A stretch of 64,000 nt of DNA from Posidonia oceanica (GCA_037176725.1 JAZBRS010000074.1:63244001-63308000); one strand, 5' to 3'. Counted from the stretch's first letter, positions 36,058 through 48,063 are shown. Numbers and translations: made by a program. Notes: generated from the letters alone by a model not told the origin.

Positions 36058-36654
36058 GATGGGAATCTCCGCTGAGGATTCCAGACTCCAGCTTTCGTCT
36101 TGGCCTTCTCGCCTCTTGCTTTTGTGCTTTGCTTGCCTTTTGCTCCTGCTTGCCTTACTTGCTTACCTGCCTGCTTGTTTATTTACTTGCTTTAGCGTGG
36201 CACAAGTCAATCAGTCTGTCTCCCTTGTCCAGGGATCGCGTCGGTGCTATTGGAGGGTACCACCCGTGCTTCTAGCAAGGTCGAGACCACCAATGTACCA
36301 CCCGTTATACCTGAGCTTTGGCAGGGTCGAGATGGGAGCCTTTTTTTTGGCCTAGAGTCTACATAATCCCATTATCCTTGAGTGCGTCCTGGTAGGCCAT
36401 CTACTCAGGACATGTATGGTGAGAGAGCGCATATTAGGGCATACATCTGCATCATGCCACCCCTAATAACTCTTTTTTGCATCCAACCTCTAACGCGTTT
36501 ATTTGTTTTGCAGGTAGGTGCGGGTTCCTTCAGCTAGGATCCTGAGCGTCCCTCTCTATCTCCGAGTCGTCTGTCGCCTCCGACAGTAGCTCTCCTTAGG
36601 TCTTGTGTCCCTACCTTCAGCCACAGACCTGTTTGCTTTCGCTCACCGCCCGCT

Positions 36655-37313
36655 ATGGTCTAGCATATCGGCGAGCCTCCTTCCTCTTTGGCGTCAGGGG
36701 AGACACTGATTTTGGCCTCTCCTTCCCCTGCTTTGGCATCCCCCGTCTCCTCACCACTTCTAGTGCAGGAGACCTCCCAACCCCTTTATCTGGATCAAGG
36801 GTCGACCCCAATCGACTTGGAGCTTGTTACCGAGTCTGCCGCGGTGACCGCCACTTTGGCTCCAGGGGCGTCGCCTTCTATTCCGTCCCAGGGCCTTCTT
36901 GTCTCGGGAATCCAGCCTTCTACGGCTGCCCCTTGCGTAGGATCCACTCTTGTTGCTTCCTTGGTTTTCGCGCCCCCTTTGGCGGACACCTCTTCGCATC
37001 CCTATCCGTCAGTCGATGCTTTCTCTGCCTCGCAAGCGCAGCGGTTGTTGGCTAAGGCCAATAGGCTGCGAAGCATGGCTCTTGCACTCAACCCGACTGT
37101 GGCCTGCTCTTCCCACCCAACCCCTGAGGTTCCGGTGCCGCCCTCTGTAGCCCTGTAGGCACACTACACTGCACCTCCACCCTTTCCATCGCCTCGGCTC
37201 CTCACAGCTCCGGTGATGGGGGCGCATTATCGGCCTCCTGCACCTGCACAGCACTTTGCACAGCATGCAGCTCCTTCCTCTCTTGGCCAGTCGGCCTCCT
37301 GCACCTGCACAGA
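36655..37313 (+). pseudogene. gag: gag N-terminal region, truncated
   Basis: ATG at 36655 with a TAG two codons later (36661); the frame then stays open to a TAG at 37156-37158, and homology continues to about 37313. The product is Ala/Ser/Pro-rich and matches the minus-strand gag at 57590-58137: shared SSLAS, SSPLLVQETSQP, VTE, PGASPSIPSQGL and AERLR-like motifs. It ends before the conserved gag core, so it has no particle-forming domain. A short direct repeat (CGGCCTCCTGCACCTGCACA at 37229 and 37291) lies at the truncated end. The overlapping longer frame 36603-37055 is out of register and not called. Confidence 0.75.
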
Positions 37314-37530
37314 ATGCCATGCTATGCTATGAATGCTTTAATATTCTTAAATGCCATTTTGAAACCGTGCTATGCTTAGTAAAAACATGCTAGAATGGAT
37401 GATTAAAGTTGCAATGCCATGATGTAATGATAAATAAGCCAGGGAAGCAAAGTCAAAGCCAAGCGAGTTAAGTAAATGAGAAACGAGGTGAAAAATGGGT
37501 GCTCTGTCCACTGTGTGAGCTCAAGCGTGT

Positions 37531-37670
37531 GTCGTTTGTCATCTCGGCGACAAGACACGTCGCCAGTTGGAGCGGTGGCGGCGCAGGTCGCCTATTAAAG
37601 CGACGGCGGCACGAGTCGCCTATGAGAGCGGCAGCGGCACAAGTCGCCTATCGGACAGGCGACAGAGCCC
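37531..37670. repeat. 28-nt phased array (GTCGCC type), five units
   Basis: Units begin at 37531, 37559, 37587, 37615 and 37643, exactly 28 bp apart. Most contain GTCGCC and a downstream GGCGAC or GGCGGC arm; the last holds a near-perfect GTCGCCTATC/GGACAGGCGAC hairpin. It corresponds to 59882-60015 in the partner LTR. Confidence 0.88.
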
Positions 37671-38896
37671 TCTACCAGCTGCTTCAGACAGCCAACTTCA
37701 TCACCGGTGAAAGAACATGCAAACATCACGAAACATGAAACAAAATACATGGAAATATTGAAGGCATATCCAGGAACAAAACCATACAATTATTATGCAA
37801 AATAGGTGCCTAGATCGCAAGATATGGCGGCTCAAAGACTGGTCGGAGGACTACTAGAGACAATCAGACAGTCCAAACAGCGACCTTTGGCACCCATTTT
37901 AGCCATGCAAACGATTATGAAAAAATCAAACAACCATACATAGAGCTAGATGGCATATTATAGAACACAATCACGCAATAAAAACTGGAAAACAAGGCTC
38001 GGATCGCCTCCTCCACCTCCGCCCGTTTTCACTAGAAACAGACGCATCCGCTGGCCTTGGGGAAGATCGACGAGCCATGGGATGCCACTGTGAGGCTCTG
38101 AGAGGGCTGAGGAAGGAAGAGGGAGGTCCGAGGGATGCATTGCGATGGCGGGGCGTTCTCCAACCGAGCTCAGTGGCCAACGGCCTCGCACGACTGGCAA
38201 AGCCTTCGCTAGAGAAGAAAACTTGAAATCGGCAAACGAGGCTAAACAACATGCAATTAACTAGCTAGGAAGTGAGAAAGGAGTGCCAGGAGGCTAGGGG
38301 AAGCGTCGCTCACCTGCGGGGCTCGTGGAGAGGCTCCCCGACGTGGGTCGTCAGCAGACAGCGGTGCGGAGCTTGCGACGGTGCAGGAGGCAACGGCGGT
38401 GGCGTTGTGGGGTTGGGTTGTGTTCGTATGTGTCCAGGGAACGTGTAGGAAGCGTTCCGGAGGTTGGTGGTGCGATGATGTGGCCTACTGCAGTTGGCCG
38501 GCGGCAGCTCGCGGAGGAACAGCGGCGAAGGTGTGGCAGACGCACGGAGGGGTTGGACGATGTGTGGAAGGCTAGTGGGTTCTCTGGGATGCTGAGGAGT
38601 GTGTGGGATGCGAGGGAGAGAGGCCGAGGTCACTGTGGAGTGGTTTCTCAAGCGAGGGAATCACCGACCGTCGTTGTGTGTGAATGGGTTCTCCTCTGGT
38701 TTTGTTCGGCTGACGATTGCATGAAAGGAGGTGGCAGGGCATGGCGTGCACGGGAGATCGTGGTAGGGTATGGCGTGCGAGGTGTCAGAGGCATGGGCGA
38801 GCTCTGGCAAGGAGATGGCGTGCACAGTAATGGCAGGCCAGCATGGGTGCAGGGTGGTGGGCAGCAGTTCGCGTGGGAGAGAAGTTGAACAGGTGT

Positions 38897-38952
38897 GTCG
38901 CCTCTCAGCACGGCAACAGAACTAGTCACCGCTGGGATAGGCGACAGAACTG
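38897..38952. repeat. 28-nt hairpin array (GTCGCC type), two units
   Basis: Units 38897-38924 and 38925-38952, form GTC(G/A)CC, 8 bases, GGC(G/A)AC, AGAACT. The partner LTR has three units at the same place (61242-61325). Confidence 0.88.
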
Positions 38953-39157
38953 GACAGGGCCTGCTGCAGTGAGTTGGGCTACTAATGGGCATTGGGTTTT
39001 GGAGGCTAGTGGTGTGAAGGTTTTGGGCAAGTTTGGAGGGTTTTGGGTTGGTTTTGGGGTTTTAGTCTAGGTTAGGGTTTAAGGTGGGGTCAACCGCTTC
39101 CAAGCACGGTCCTCCTGATGAAATCTGCCGACTGGGCATTAAATTGGGGTGTCAACA

Positions 39158-42100
39158 GATGCCCCTCCCTGAGCGAGGTCAAGCGTAGCGAGACTATGGC
39201 TTAGGGTTGACAAGACACCCTGCCTGACGCCGGTGGGAGGCCAGTGTTGCTGTTGGCATGAGTCGCTTATTCGGTGGATACACCGAAAATCGTGACTCGT
39301 TGCCTCAATGCAAATGCTGATGCAGATGCTAGTGTGCGATGCAAATGCTAGTGTGATGCTTACGCTAATGCTCATTGCGCTGTACTCTACTGGGGGGGAC
39401 GTGGGCGATGCATGCGTGTGTGATGTTGATGCAGATGATGCAATGCTGTAGATCCCTGGCAGTGCAGGGAAAGCCAGACGAGGATGCGGGTCATTGGGCT
39501 GTTCGACTCCAGTGACGGTGCTGTGCGCTGTGTGGTGTACGGCTCTAGCGCAAGGGTGCCATTCACTGAGCTCTGCTCTATGCGAAGGCAATGCAAATGC
39601 TGTGTATGAGATGCTGAGGTTGTGCATGCGATGTCGGGCACGTAATGCCAAGGAAGCGATCCTGGCCATGCACTACCGCGGGTGTTATCTTATGACGACA
39701 GGCTGCAGAGAGCTACGGGTGCTGAAGATAGCACCTTGAGTAATACGCAGGACCAGGGGTTCGATTCCTAGGCACGCAATGCCAGGGAATGCGGAATGCG
39801 GGAGTTGGTGTGATGACTACATGGAGTATAACAGCACAACGAGAATGCGGTGTAATGCAATGTAATGTAATGCAATGTGATGCAAATGCGGTGTAGTGTA
39901 TATACTATGCGATGTAATGTGGTGCATGCGATGCCAAGAAAGCAATCCTAGCCATGCACTACCGCGGGTGTCATCCTAAGCAGGCAAGCTGCAGGGAGCT
40001 GCGGGTGCTGAGGATGCTACCTTGAAAAATACGCGGAACCAGGGGTTCGATTTCTAAGCATGCAATGCTTGAGTGAGGCGAAAATGCAGTGCGAATATGT
40101 GATGCAATGCTATGTAATAGTATGCAGTGAAATGCAGCATATACGATGTCAGGCACGCGATACCGAGAAGACGATCCTAGCCACGCACTACCGCGGGTGT
40201 CATCCTAAGCAGGCAAACTACGTAGAGTTGCGGGTGCTGAGGACGCTACCTTAAGAAATACATGAACCAGGGGTTCGAATTCTAAGCGTGCAATGCCCAG
40301 GAATGCGGAAATGCGATGCTAGTACTGACTGTACTGGGGGACACATGCAAAGTACATGATGGCATGTAATGAAATGCAAGGACATGCGACACAATGCTAT
40401 GCAATGCAATGAGATGCTATATGACAAAATGCAATGATGAGGGGCGCGATAAGTTGACGGACTCATAACCGGATAGTTGAGGTTATCAACCCGAGAAGTT
40501 GACGGACTCATCACCGGATAGTTAGGGATTATCAGTCCTATGAGGAGTTGACGAACTCATCAACGGATAGTTAGGGATTATCAGCCCTATGAAGAGTTGA
40601 CAAACTCATCACCAGATAGTTAGGGATTATCAGCCCTATGAGGAGTTGACGGACTCATCACCAGATAGTTAGGGATTATCAGCCCTATGAGGAGTTGACG
40701 GACTCATCACCGGATAGCTGGGGATTATCAGTCCAAGGAGTTGACGATACCAGAGGGCAGGAAAGATGCCCCTAGTATCGAGGGTGACGACAGGCCAGCG
40801 AGTCTATCAAGCAGGAGGGGTGATGACAAGTCGGATGACTTGTAACCACGGATGCAAAATGCAACGGGAATACCACACCCGAAGGTGTGGCAGAGGTCCA
40901 TAGACGCTCTCGTGACAGTTAGGGATATCAACCCGAATGTAGATGGGAATGTGATACAATAGGGCAGCAGAAAAGATGCCCCTGGTATCAGACAAAAAAT
41001 ACCAGGGGACAGCCGAAGCGCCCTTGGCATCGAGATGCAAAATGGAGACAAAACTAACGTGCTTGCCAACCGAGTAGTTAGGGATACTAGTCCATTGCTG
41101 ACATTTTAACGGGCGTCAACTAGATAGTTAGGGCTGCTAGCCCGCATGCAAGGAGGATGGATGCAAGGGCTCACTGTGCGGGGTGTGCAATGCCGGTGGG
41201 GAATACAATGGATTGATGCAAGAGAGAACGCAGGGACCCATCGTGGTGGGTGTGCAATGGTCTCAGAGCGGGCATGCGATGTAGCATCACAGGGTGACAA
41301 ACGATGGACATGCCAATCATCACGGACCACCCAACGCGATGGGCAGCCAAAACTGGAAAAGCGCGGAGCCTCTGAGCGAGGGTCATGCAAACAGTGCTCG
41401 TCCTTGACTCCGGTTTTCGAAAATAGGGAGAAGGGAATGTAGATTATTATGCTTATTATATTTTTGGTGGCTTCGGTTTCAAAGCAGCTGATTAGCGAGA
41501 GGATGCTTCTACACTTCCTGATTTAGGAGTTCTCGATCCTCAAGCAATGCCATGTCGAGTTGTGGTTGGTGGCTCTCATTCTCACTCTTGGTTCGGGATG
41601 AGGCCTCAACTTTGCAAAATATAGCCTTTGGCTGCATGTGGGTAGCAAAAGTGTCAGATGTAGCTTCATAGCCTCCGTCTTAATTCCTCGGGGACCGACT
41701 ACTACTTTTGACGCTCTCGAATAGATATTTTTTTCCCCTCATGAGTGACTGGATTTACATCTGGCCTGCCAGGGAAGTAGAGTTGTTGCTTGCACGAGGG
41801 ATTGGAGCGTGCTGCTTCGCTCGGAGGGTGGGGCCAGGTCCTCCTAATGATGTTTCTCATGCATTTGGCAATGTTGTGCTTGCAATTGGAGGTTGAGGCG
41901 GCTTTGATGTTTGTCCAAGTCACTCCTCTCATGGGTGCCTTCTTTCTTCAACTTCTTTCTTCATTTTTCTTTAATGCCCTGTATGCATATCATGCCATTT
42001 CTTTTCTTTTTGCTTGCATGCTCTCAATTCTTTTGGATATGCATTTCTTCACCCTCTTGGGGTAGCGGTTCCTAATGAGGCGTTAAGAGTTTGGTTGTTC

Positions 42101-42324
42101 AGCGTACACCTTCAGCCTCTACTGTGTGTAGAGGTAGCCTCTAGCTATGCTCTGTTTTGCTTTGGTCCTCTCCATGTCTGGTGAACTCTCTTGATTGGAT
42201 TGATCTCGCTTTTGGAGTTTCGCGCTCAACGACATTCTCTGATCTGCTCTAAGTCTCACACTGTAGCCACAAGTGATGAAATGGCACTGCTCAGGTGAGT
42301 TCTGCTTGAGATAGTCGATGCTTG
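39158..42324 (-). other. 3' internal region of the split element (no recognisable coding)
   Basis: Begins with the PPT (39158-39170). It contains three ~250-300-bp units, each with a tRNA T-arm-like GGTTCGA(T/A)TC motif (39758, 40044, 40272), the 49-bp array (40443-40745), a ~205-bp unit (40745-41040) and a block (41380-41720) shared in inverted orientation with 4686-4990. Frames at 41171-41386 and 41702-42343 (minus) are short and unmatched to any family I know. Their partial conservation with 5007-5225 suggests an old coding or structured segment that is broken in all copies. Confidence 0.65.
40443..40745. repeat. 49-bp tandem repeat, about six copies
   Basis: Unit core GAGTTGACGGACTCATCACC plus GATAGTTAGGGATTATCAGC. 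It is the 4-bp-longer version of the array at 32190-32475. Confidence 0.92.
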
Positions 42325-42479
42325 ACATCTGTAGACACCCCATTTTGACTCCTGCATTAATGACTCTTCTCTGGTGGACTCAAACCCCAAACCTAAACCA
42401 CAACCAAAACCTAAAAAACACCACAAAATTCACTCAAACCCAAATCCCATTTAAACCCAAAACCTCAAGCCCAAAACCC

Positions 42480-42655
42480 ACTCACACCCAAAACCTCAAA
42501 CCCCAAACCACACCCTAAACCCTAATCCCATTCCAAAAACCCAAAACCCAAAACCCAATCTCCAAAACCCTAAACCTTAAACCCACAACCATTCCAATCT
42601 CCAAAACCCTAAACCCTAAACCCTAATCCCATTCCAAAAACCTCAAACCCAAATC
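42480..42655. repeat. telomere-like CCCTAAA block in LTR
   Basis: Runs such as AAACCCTAAACCCTAATCCC are interspersed with AAACCCAAAACC. The block resumes after the LINE at 45340-45905, showing that the LINE inserted into the telomere-like part of the LTR. Confidence 0.8.
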
Positions 42656-42660
42656 CCACT

Positions 42661-45322
42661 AAAACCTAACTTTTTCTTTCTCTCTCCTTTAGAGAGAGAA
42701 ACTCCTACGAGATTTCAAAAGCGCACGTGTTCTTCCCCCTTTCCGCCGGTGCCCTAGGGCTAGCGGGATGGGGACGCCTCCCCTCCAATCCCCCTTTTCT
42801 CCTCGTCCTCCCCCTTTCTCTCACCCCCATCCTCTATGGCGTCCTTCCGTACTCCAGATTCGTTCTAGTGTGGGAGATCTTTCCTCCACAGGGATGAAGC
42901 CTGGTCCGACGGAAGCCTCTTCAGTTAGGGCTTCGTGCCCTATTTCTCCGATAGGGCTTCAACCCTCTTTGGCACAATCGGAGTTGTCTATGGCAGCAGT
43001 TGAGGCCCCTCTGAAGGTTGCTTCGGTGGCGGTCTCATCTCCGTCACAGGGTACTATTGGTGGGCTTTCGATCGAGAACTTCCCCCCTCTCAAGGTTGCT
43101 CCCTCTGGTGGTTCGGATCCCGAAGCATCGAGGATGGCAGCTCCTTCATCGATGGCAAAGGATCCCCTGTTCTCTGCAGGACCCAAGCCCCCTATCAAGA
43201 GCTCGTTGAAGAAGACCGTACTTGCTGACTCCACAGTTGGTAAGGGTGAGGCTGTAAAGCCACCCCCAACTGTTGTGCGAAGGGTTCATCCCCTGCCGAA
43301 GCTCCCTCAGATTTCAATGCAGGTGGAGGAGGATGATCCTTTAGCATCTCCCCTGCACTATCAGTCTAGATCGCAAGATCAAGTATTACCTAAATCTTTT
43401 GCTGTAATGACCCGAGCATCTCACGTCCGACCGGTGTTTGAGGAAATTCCACTACGAGATCCGATGGAGATCAATGGTAGGAGATTGATTGTCTTGACTC
43501 CGATAGAGGTAGGTAAGCTATCAACACCATTTTCATGGAGCTTGGTGGGTAAGTTTTCTTCCTCCTGACCCACACTTATGCAAATCTGGCAAACAATGAA
43601 GCAGGTGAGGGGTTTCAATCAAGATTTCTTTGTGGGTGCAATTGATCAGTTCCATGTGATTATTCGTTTTCAGAGTCGCATGGATTTTGTTAGTGCTTAC
43701 ATCAAGAAGGAATGGAGGATCAATGGCAAACATATGCGTGTCTTCCGATGGTCTCCCCAATTCACTCCGGGCATAGAATCAACTTGTTCCCCTCTCTAGA
43801 TAGAGTTCCCACAACTCCAGGCTCATTTCCACTCACCTGCCGCTCTCCAATCCATCTCTGGGCTTGTTGGGAAGTTCTTGTGTGCTGACAGTAATGCAGC
43901 TGACTTCACTCGACCGGGGGTCACGAGAGTTTGTGTAGAGGTGGACCTATCGAAACCTCTTCCTAAGAATGTGTTTATAGATAATGGGGGTGAGATTATT
44001 ACTCAACCTGTCCATGTTCAAGAAGACACAATCCCCTCTTTCTGTCATAAATGTGTTGCCCTAGGTCATTTGACTGGGGACTATACCAAGGGATCAGCTG
44101 CGGTTTCCAGTGATTCAGACAAAGATTCCACTAAAGCATGGGTGATGAGTAGCTTCAAGAACAAACCGGCATTTGAGCAGACCACTGAAGTGGAAGGAAG
44201 CAAGAAGAAAAAGAGAAAACCCAAGAAGAAATCCGCTAAAGGCAGTAACAAGCATGTCCACTTTGAAACATGTGTGGAAAACAAGGAAGATTTCTCCTCA
44301 GCCTTGGAGGTGTCTGATGCTGACCACTCTTTATCTGAATCTGGTACTGGCTTGGAGCAAGACTTAGGTGTGTCTACGGTTCTAGTGGAGGGTGTTTCTG
44401 TCCCTCTCATTGGAACGGCAGGTCCCAGATTTGTTACAGGTCTTGGGTTGGACAAAGGTAAGGCTGTGGTTGGTGGGGACTTCCCATTTGGTGCTTCTTC
44501 CATTGGTTGCAATCCAAATGTTTCTGTAGGGGATTATGATTTGCATCTGAAGAGTACCCATGCTGTGGATGGTGGTGTTGGTCAAGTGGATGTTTCTGTC
44601 CTTTGTGAACTTGAAGAATATCTACAATATGTTGATGTGAAGTCAAGTGATGGTTTGGTTGTTTCTTCTCCTCCTGATATCTCCAAAGGTTCCCCTTACC
44701 TTGACTGTCCTACTAGTGATGAACTTGCCAGGGAGGAGGCTGCGCTTGAGAGATGGGCCCTATTAGTTGAGGCTATTTTCAAGCATAAGTTGGGAGGGAG
44801 GAAATCTGCTGGTAATGTTAAGATGGAGGAGGCTGCTGAATCAATGCAGCAGTTGAAGAAGGATTTGGAGGATGCCCAATATTCACTGGATGTCATTCAG
44901 CAGGTTCTATCTAGTGAAGTGGAGCTGCCCAAGTCCTCTCTTACTGATAGGGAAGAATCCTCCATGGATAATCCAGGTGAAGGTATTTTCAGTCCAGATC
45001 AGGTCAGGGAGGAGGAAACGTTTAGCATGGATGATCTCTTTTATGAGGTAGATTGCAAGCCTCTCAAGAAAGGGTGGAAATATAAGCGTAAGGATTGGGT
45101 CTCTATGGTTCCTCCACGGGGCCCTCGCCGGTCAGGACGTCTTCGGACTTCTCACCAACACGATCTTTCCTATTTTGCTATCTTAGAGGCTGAATCTGGT
45201 TGATGTTATCTTAAGTTAGTTCAGTTTCTCTTTCAAGGCTTCTTGGGTGACTTTTGTCTTACAAGAGTTTTGTTGTAATCTTTTTTGTTGTGCAATGAAG
45301 ATTACGCTTAAAAAAAAAAAAA
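42661..45322 (+). mobile_element. L1-type LINE copy carrying ORF1 only, with poly(A) tail
   Basis: The copy is bounded by a 12-bp duplication, CCAAATCCCACT at 42649-42660 and 45323-45334, and ends in 13 A residues (45310-45322). The 5' UTR is about 107 bp, then an ORF1 reading frame (42768-45203), then a short 3' UTR (TTGTAATCTTTTTTGTTGTG just before the tail). No endonuclease or RT ORF2 is present: the ORF1 stop is followed directly by 3' UTR. This looks like retroposition of an ORF2-deleted or internally deleted RNA by another LINE's machinery. Confidence 0.88.
42768..45203 (+). pseudogene. plant LINE ORF1 (DUF4283 and CCHC-type gag-like protein), two stops
   Basis: One continuous frame of 811 codons from ATG 42768 to TGA 45203, interrupted by TGA at 43566-43568 and TAG at 43797-43799; there is no frameshift. 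LINE ORF1 proteins bind the element RNA and act as nucleic acid chaperones. N-terminal Ser/Pro-rich segment (residues 1-220); DUF4283-like domain (about 225-360, with FRWSPQFTPGIE and FPQL, QSISGLVGKFL); then a zinc-knuckle C-X2-C-X4-H-X4-Y at residues 426-439, in which the last metal ligand Cys is Tyr. After it come a Lys-rich KKKKRKPKKK segment, an acidic/Ser-rich tail and a terminal RRSGRLR motif typical of plant ORF1. With two stops and a lost zinc ligand, function is unlikely. Two open pieces remain (42768-43568 and 43878-45203). Confidence 0.88.
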
Positions 45323-45339
45323 CCAAATCCCACTCACAC

Positions 45340-45905
45340 CCAAAACCCTAAACCCAAAACCCTAAACCCAAAACCTCAAACCCTAAGCCCACCTTTGGCC
45401 CACGACCAAGTCCAATTAAACCCATTAAACTCAAAGCTCACAACCCAACTTCATTAGGCCCACATCAGCCCACATCAGTCCATTGAACTCAAAACCCTTT
45501 TATTCCCTTAAACCTTTAAATCCAACACAAACCCTCAAACCCACAAAACCCTAATTTCCCATTTATTCTCAAGCCCATGCAAACCCTAATCCCATTTCAA
45601 ATCCCATTTTCACAACCCAAACCCTAAACCCACAACCATTCACAAACCCTAAACCCTAATCCCATTTCAAATCCTAGTTAAACTCAAAGCCCAAAACCCT
45701 AAACCCATTCCATTCAAACCCTAAACCCATATTCCTTTCAAAACCCATTCAAATCCTAAACCCATATTCCATTCAAAACCCATCAACTCAAAACCTAAAC
45801 CCATGCATTCAAACCCCAAAACCCAAGTGCCATTCACAACCATTCAAAAACCTAAAACCCTAATCCCATTTTGGATCCTGATTTGGAAACCTAAACCCAT
45901 TGCAT
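45340..45905. repeat. telomere-like AAACCCTA block, second half
   Basis: Continuation of the LTR block beyond the LINE: AAACCCTAAACCCATTCC and CAAAACCCTAATCCCATT units. No coding signal. Confidence 0.75.
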
Positions 45906-48063
45906 CCATCTCACCCTCATCCATTGGCCTTCATCATCTCTCCACGGGTATATAATAGTAGCAGCCACCCTAGGAGAGAGGAGGAGAGATAACCTAAGGG
46001 AGAGAAAAGGATAATTGAGGAGAGAAAGAGGAGAAAGTTTTCTTCTCTTGACCGAACCCGACTGCCACCTTCTTCCTCCGGCCAGCTCCTCTCCCTTACC
46101 TTCCACCATCGCTCTCCACCTCCAGGAGCTACCCACGAACCCACCTGCAAGAGCCTTCGCCGGTGAGAGGAGAGGATAACGGAGGAGAGAGAAAACGATA
46201 ATCCTCCTCTAAACTGGACTGCGTTGGCCATTCTCCAGTCTGCACCTCTCCTTTGCTTCCACGACCATTCCACCATCGCTCTCCACATCCAGGAACCCTC
46301 CACAAGTCCACCTGCAAGCCTAGACCTCTGTGAGAGCTATAGATAGAAAGAGAGAGACAGACAGAGACCCATTTGGAGAGAGGAGAGATTTGAACGTGAA
46401 AGGGGAGGGCTGATACATCCCAGAGCTTCGCCGGACCTCCACGAACTCAACCCAATGCCTCCTACGTGCCGCCATTGCCTCCAGACGCCTCACCACCTCG
46501 CAACACCACCGTCGAACCCACCTAAGGTTGGTGGCTCGTTCCAAGCACCCACACAGGTAACCGACTCCTCCCCTAGCTCCGCCTTACTCCCCTCTTGCTT
46601 CTCAGCCCTCCTCTGGTGCGTTCGTGCCCTGTGCACCGTTTCCCACCTCGCCAGACTCCCTTTCTTCCCCAGCGCCGGCCACTGTTTGCAGATCGGCTCC
46701 GCCGCTCTAGATCGTCTGCCGCCCCACTGGACAGCACCCAGACCTTCGCCGGACATCACTCGGGCCAGCCGCACGTCGCCCGTGCCCCGCCGCCGCCTGC
46801 ACCGCTGCTGCAACGCTGGATGCGTCGCCTTCGCTCGCAGTTCACTGTAGCATTAAGGTTATTAAAGTTTTAATTTAAATTTCGTTTGACATTGAAATTT
46901 AGTCCTGCAGGTTTTTTAGTTTTCATTTAGGTCCTTGTTTCATTTAGATTTCATTTAATTTTATTTTAGAATTTTATTGCATTATCTTTTAGTCTGTTAG
47001 TTTAGTTTTATTGCAAGTAAGTCCAGTCTGCTTTAGATTTCATTTAATTTTCTTTTAGAACTTGATTGCATTATCTTTTAGTCTGTTAGTTTAGTTTTAT
47101 TGCAAGTGAGTCCAGTCTGCTCTAGATTTCATTTAATTTTCTTTAGAAACTTTATTGCATTACGCTTAAGTCCTGCACTTTAGTTTTATTGCATATAGAT
47201 CCTGTAGTTGCATGCATTGCATTTTATTTCTTTACAGTTAGGTCTGGCATTTTATTTTTATTGCATCCAGGTCCCTTTTTTTTATTGCACTTCATTTAAA
47301 TGGCATTTAAAACCTTATTGCATTATGTTTAGGTCCTGCACTTTATTATATTTGCATGTAGGTCCATTCTCATACATTCATTTCATTTAAATGGCATTTT
47401 AAACTTTATCACATCAGCATTTAATCCAGCATTTTAGTTTTATTACATTTAGGTCCATTTTGCATTGCATTTCATTTATTTCATCTGTTAGAACATTATC
47501 ACTTTAGCATTTAATATGGCAATTTAGTTTTATTACATTTAAATCCTCATGCATGGCATTTTCATTTAAATGAGCATTAAACCATATTGCATTGCCATTA
47601 AGCCCAATAGTTTTGCATATTTACACATAGGTCCTTTTTCATGCATTTAATCATTTAATTAAGCATTTAAATTACACCGCATTGCTATTTCTGTAGTTTT
47701 GCATTATTTGCATTTAAGCCCTTACATTTAGGCACATTGCACCTTAGTCCAAACACATTTAGGACTTTACATATTTGCATTGCATGCATCATTTCTAGCA
47801 TTACACTTAGGTCCTCACATTTTAGCACATCCTATTTTAGTCCTTGTCACATCTAGGATCTCATTGCATTACATGCATCTACACATGTGGCACTTTGCAT
47901 TTAGGCCCCTGCATTTATTTTAATATACATTTAGGCCCTTGCATTTATTTTAATTTGTATTTAGGCCCCTACATTCACTCTAATTGCATTTTAGCCCTTG
48001 CATTCACTCTAATTGCACATTAGCCCTCGCATTTACTATAATTGCACTTAGGCCCCTGCATTT

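Larger units (their letters stand above)
33501..37313 (+). mobile_element. 5' part of a plus-strand Tat/Ogre-type element
   Basis: A 5' LTR (33501-36038), PBS (36040-36057), leader (36058-36654) and gag N-terminus (36655-37313), ended abruptly at 37313 by the interior of a minus-strand LTR. The internal remainder and the 3' LTR are missing. The join is not a normal insertion boundary and is best explained by deletion or illegitimate recombination. Confidence 0.82.
37314..39157 (-). repeat. 3' LTR of the split element, truncated at its 3' end
   Basis: Starts TGTTGACACCCCAATTTAATG at 39157 after the PPT. It parallels 59658-61530 throughout and lacks the terminal ~420 bp present in the 5' LTR. 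It includes a GC-rich block (38000-38900) with a donor-like CAG/GTGAGC (minus) near 38309-38316. The overlapping frames at 38310-38992 are compositional. Confidence 0.85.

Noticed and set aside
39750..39775. tRNA gene
   Set aside because: Only a T-arm/B-box-like motif is present; no acceptor, D-arm or anticodon arm can be formed by eye.
45340..45905. True telomere or chromosome end
   Set aside because: Units are degenerate and interrupted, lie inside an LTR, and recur in both orientations at the same LTR position.
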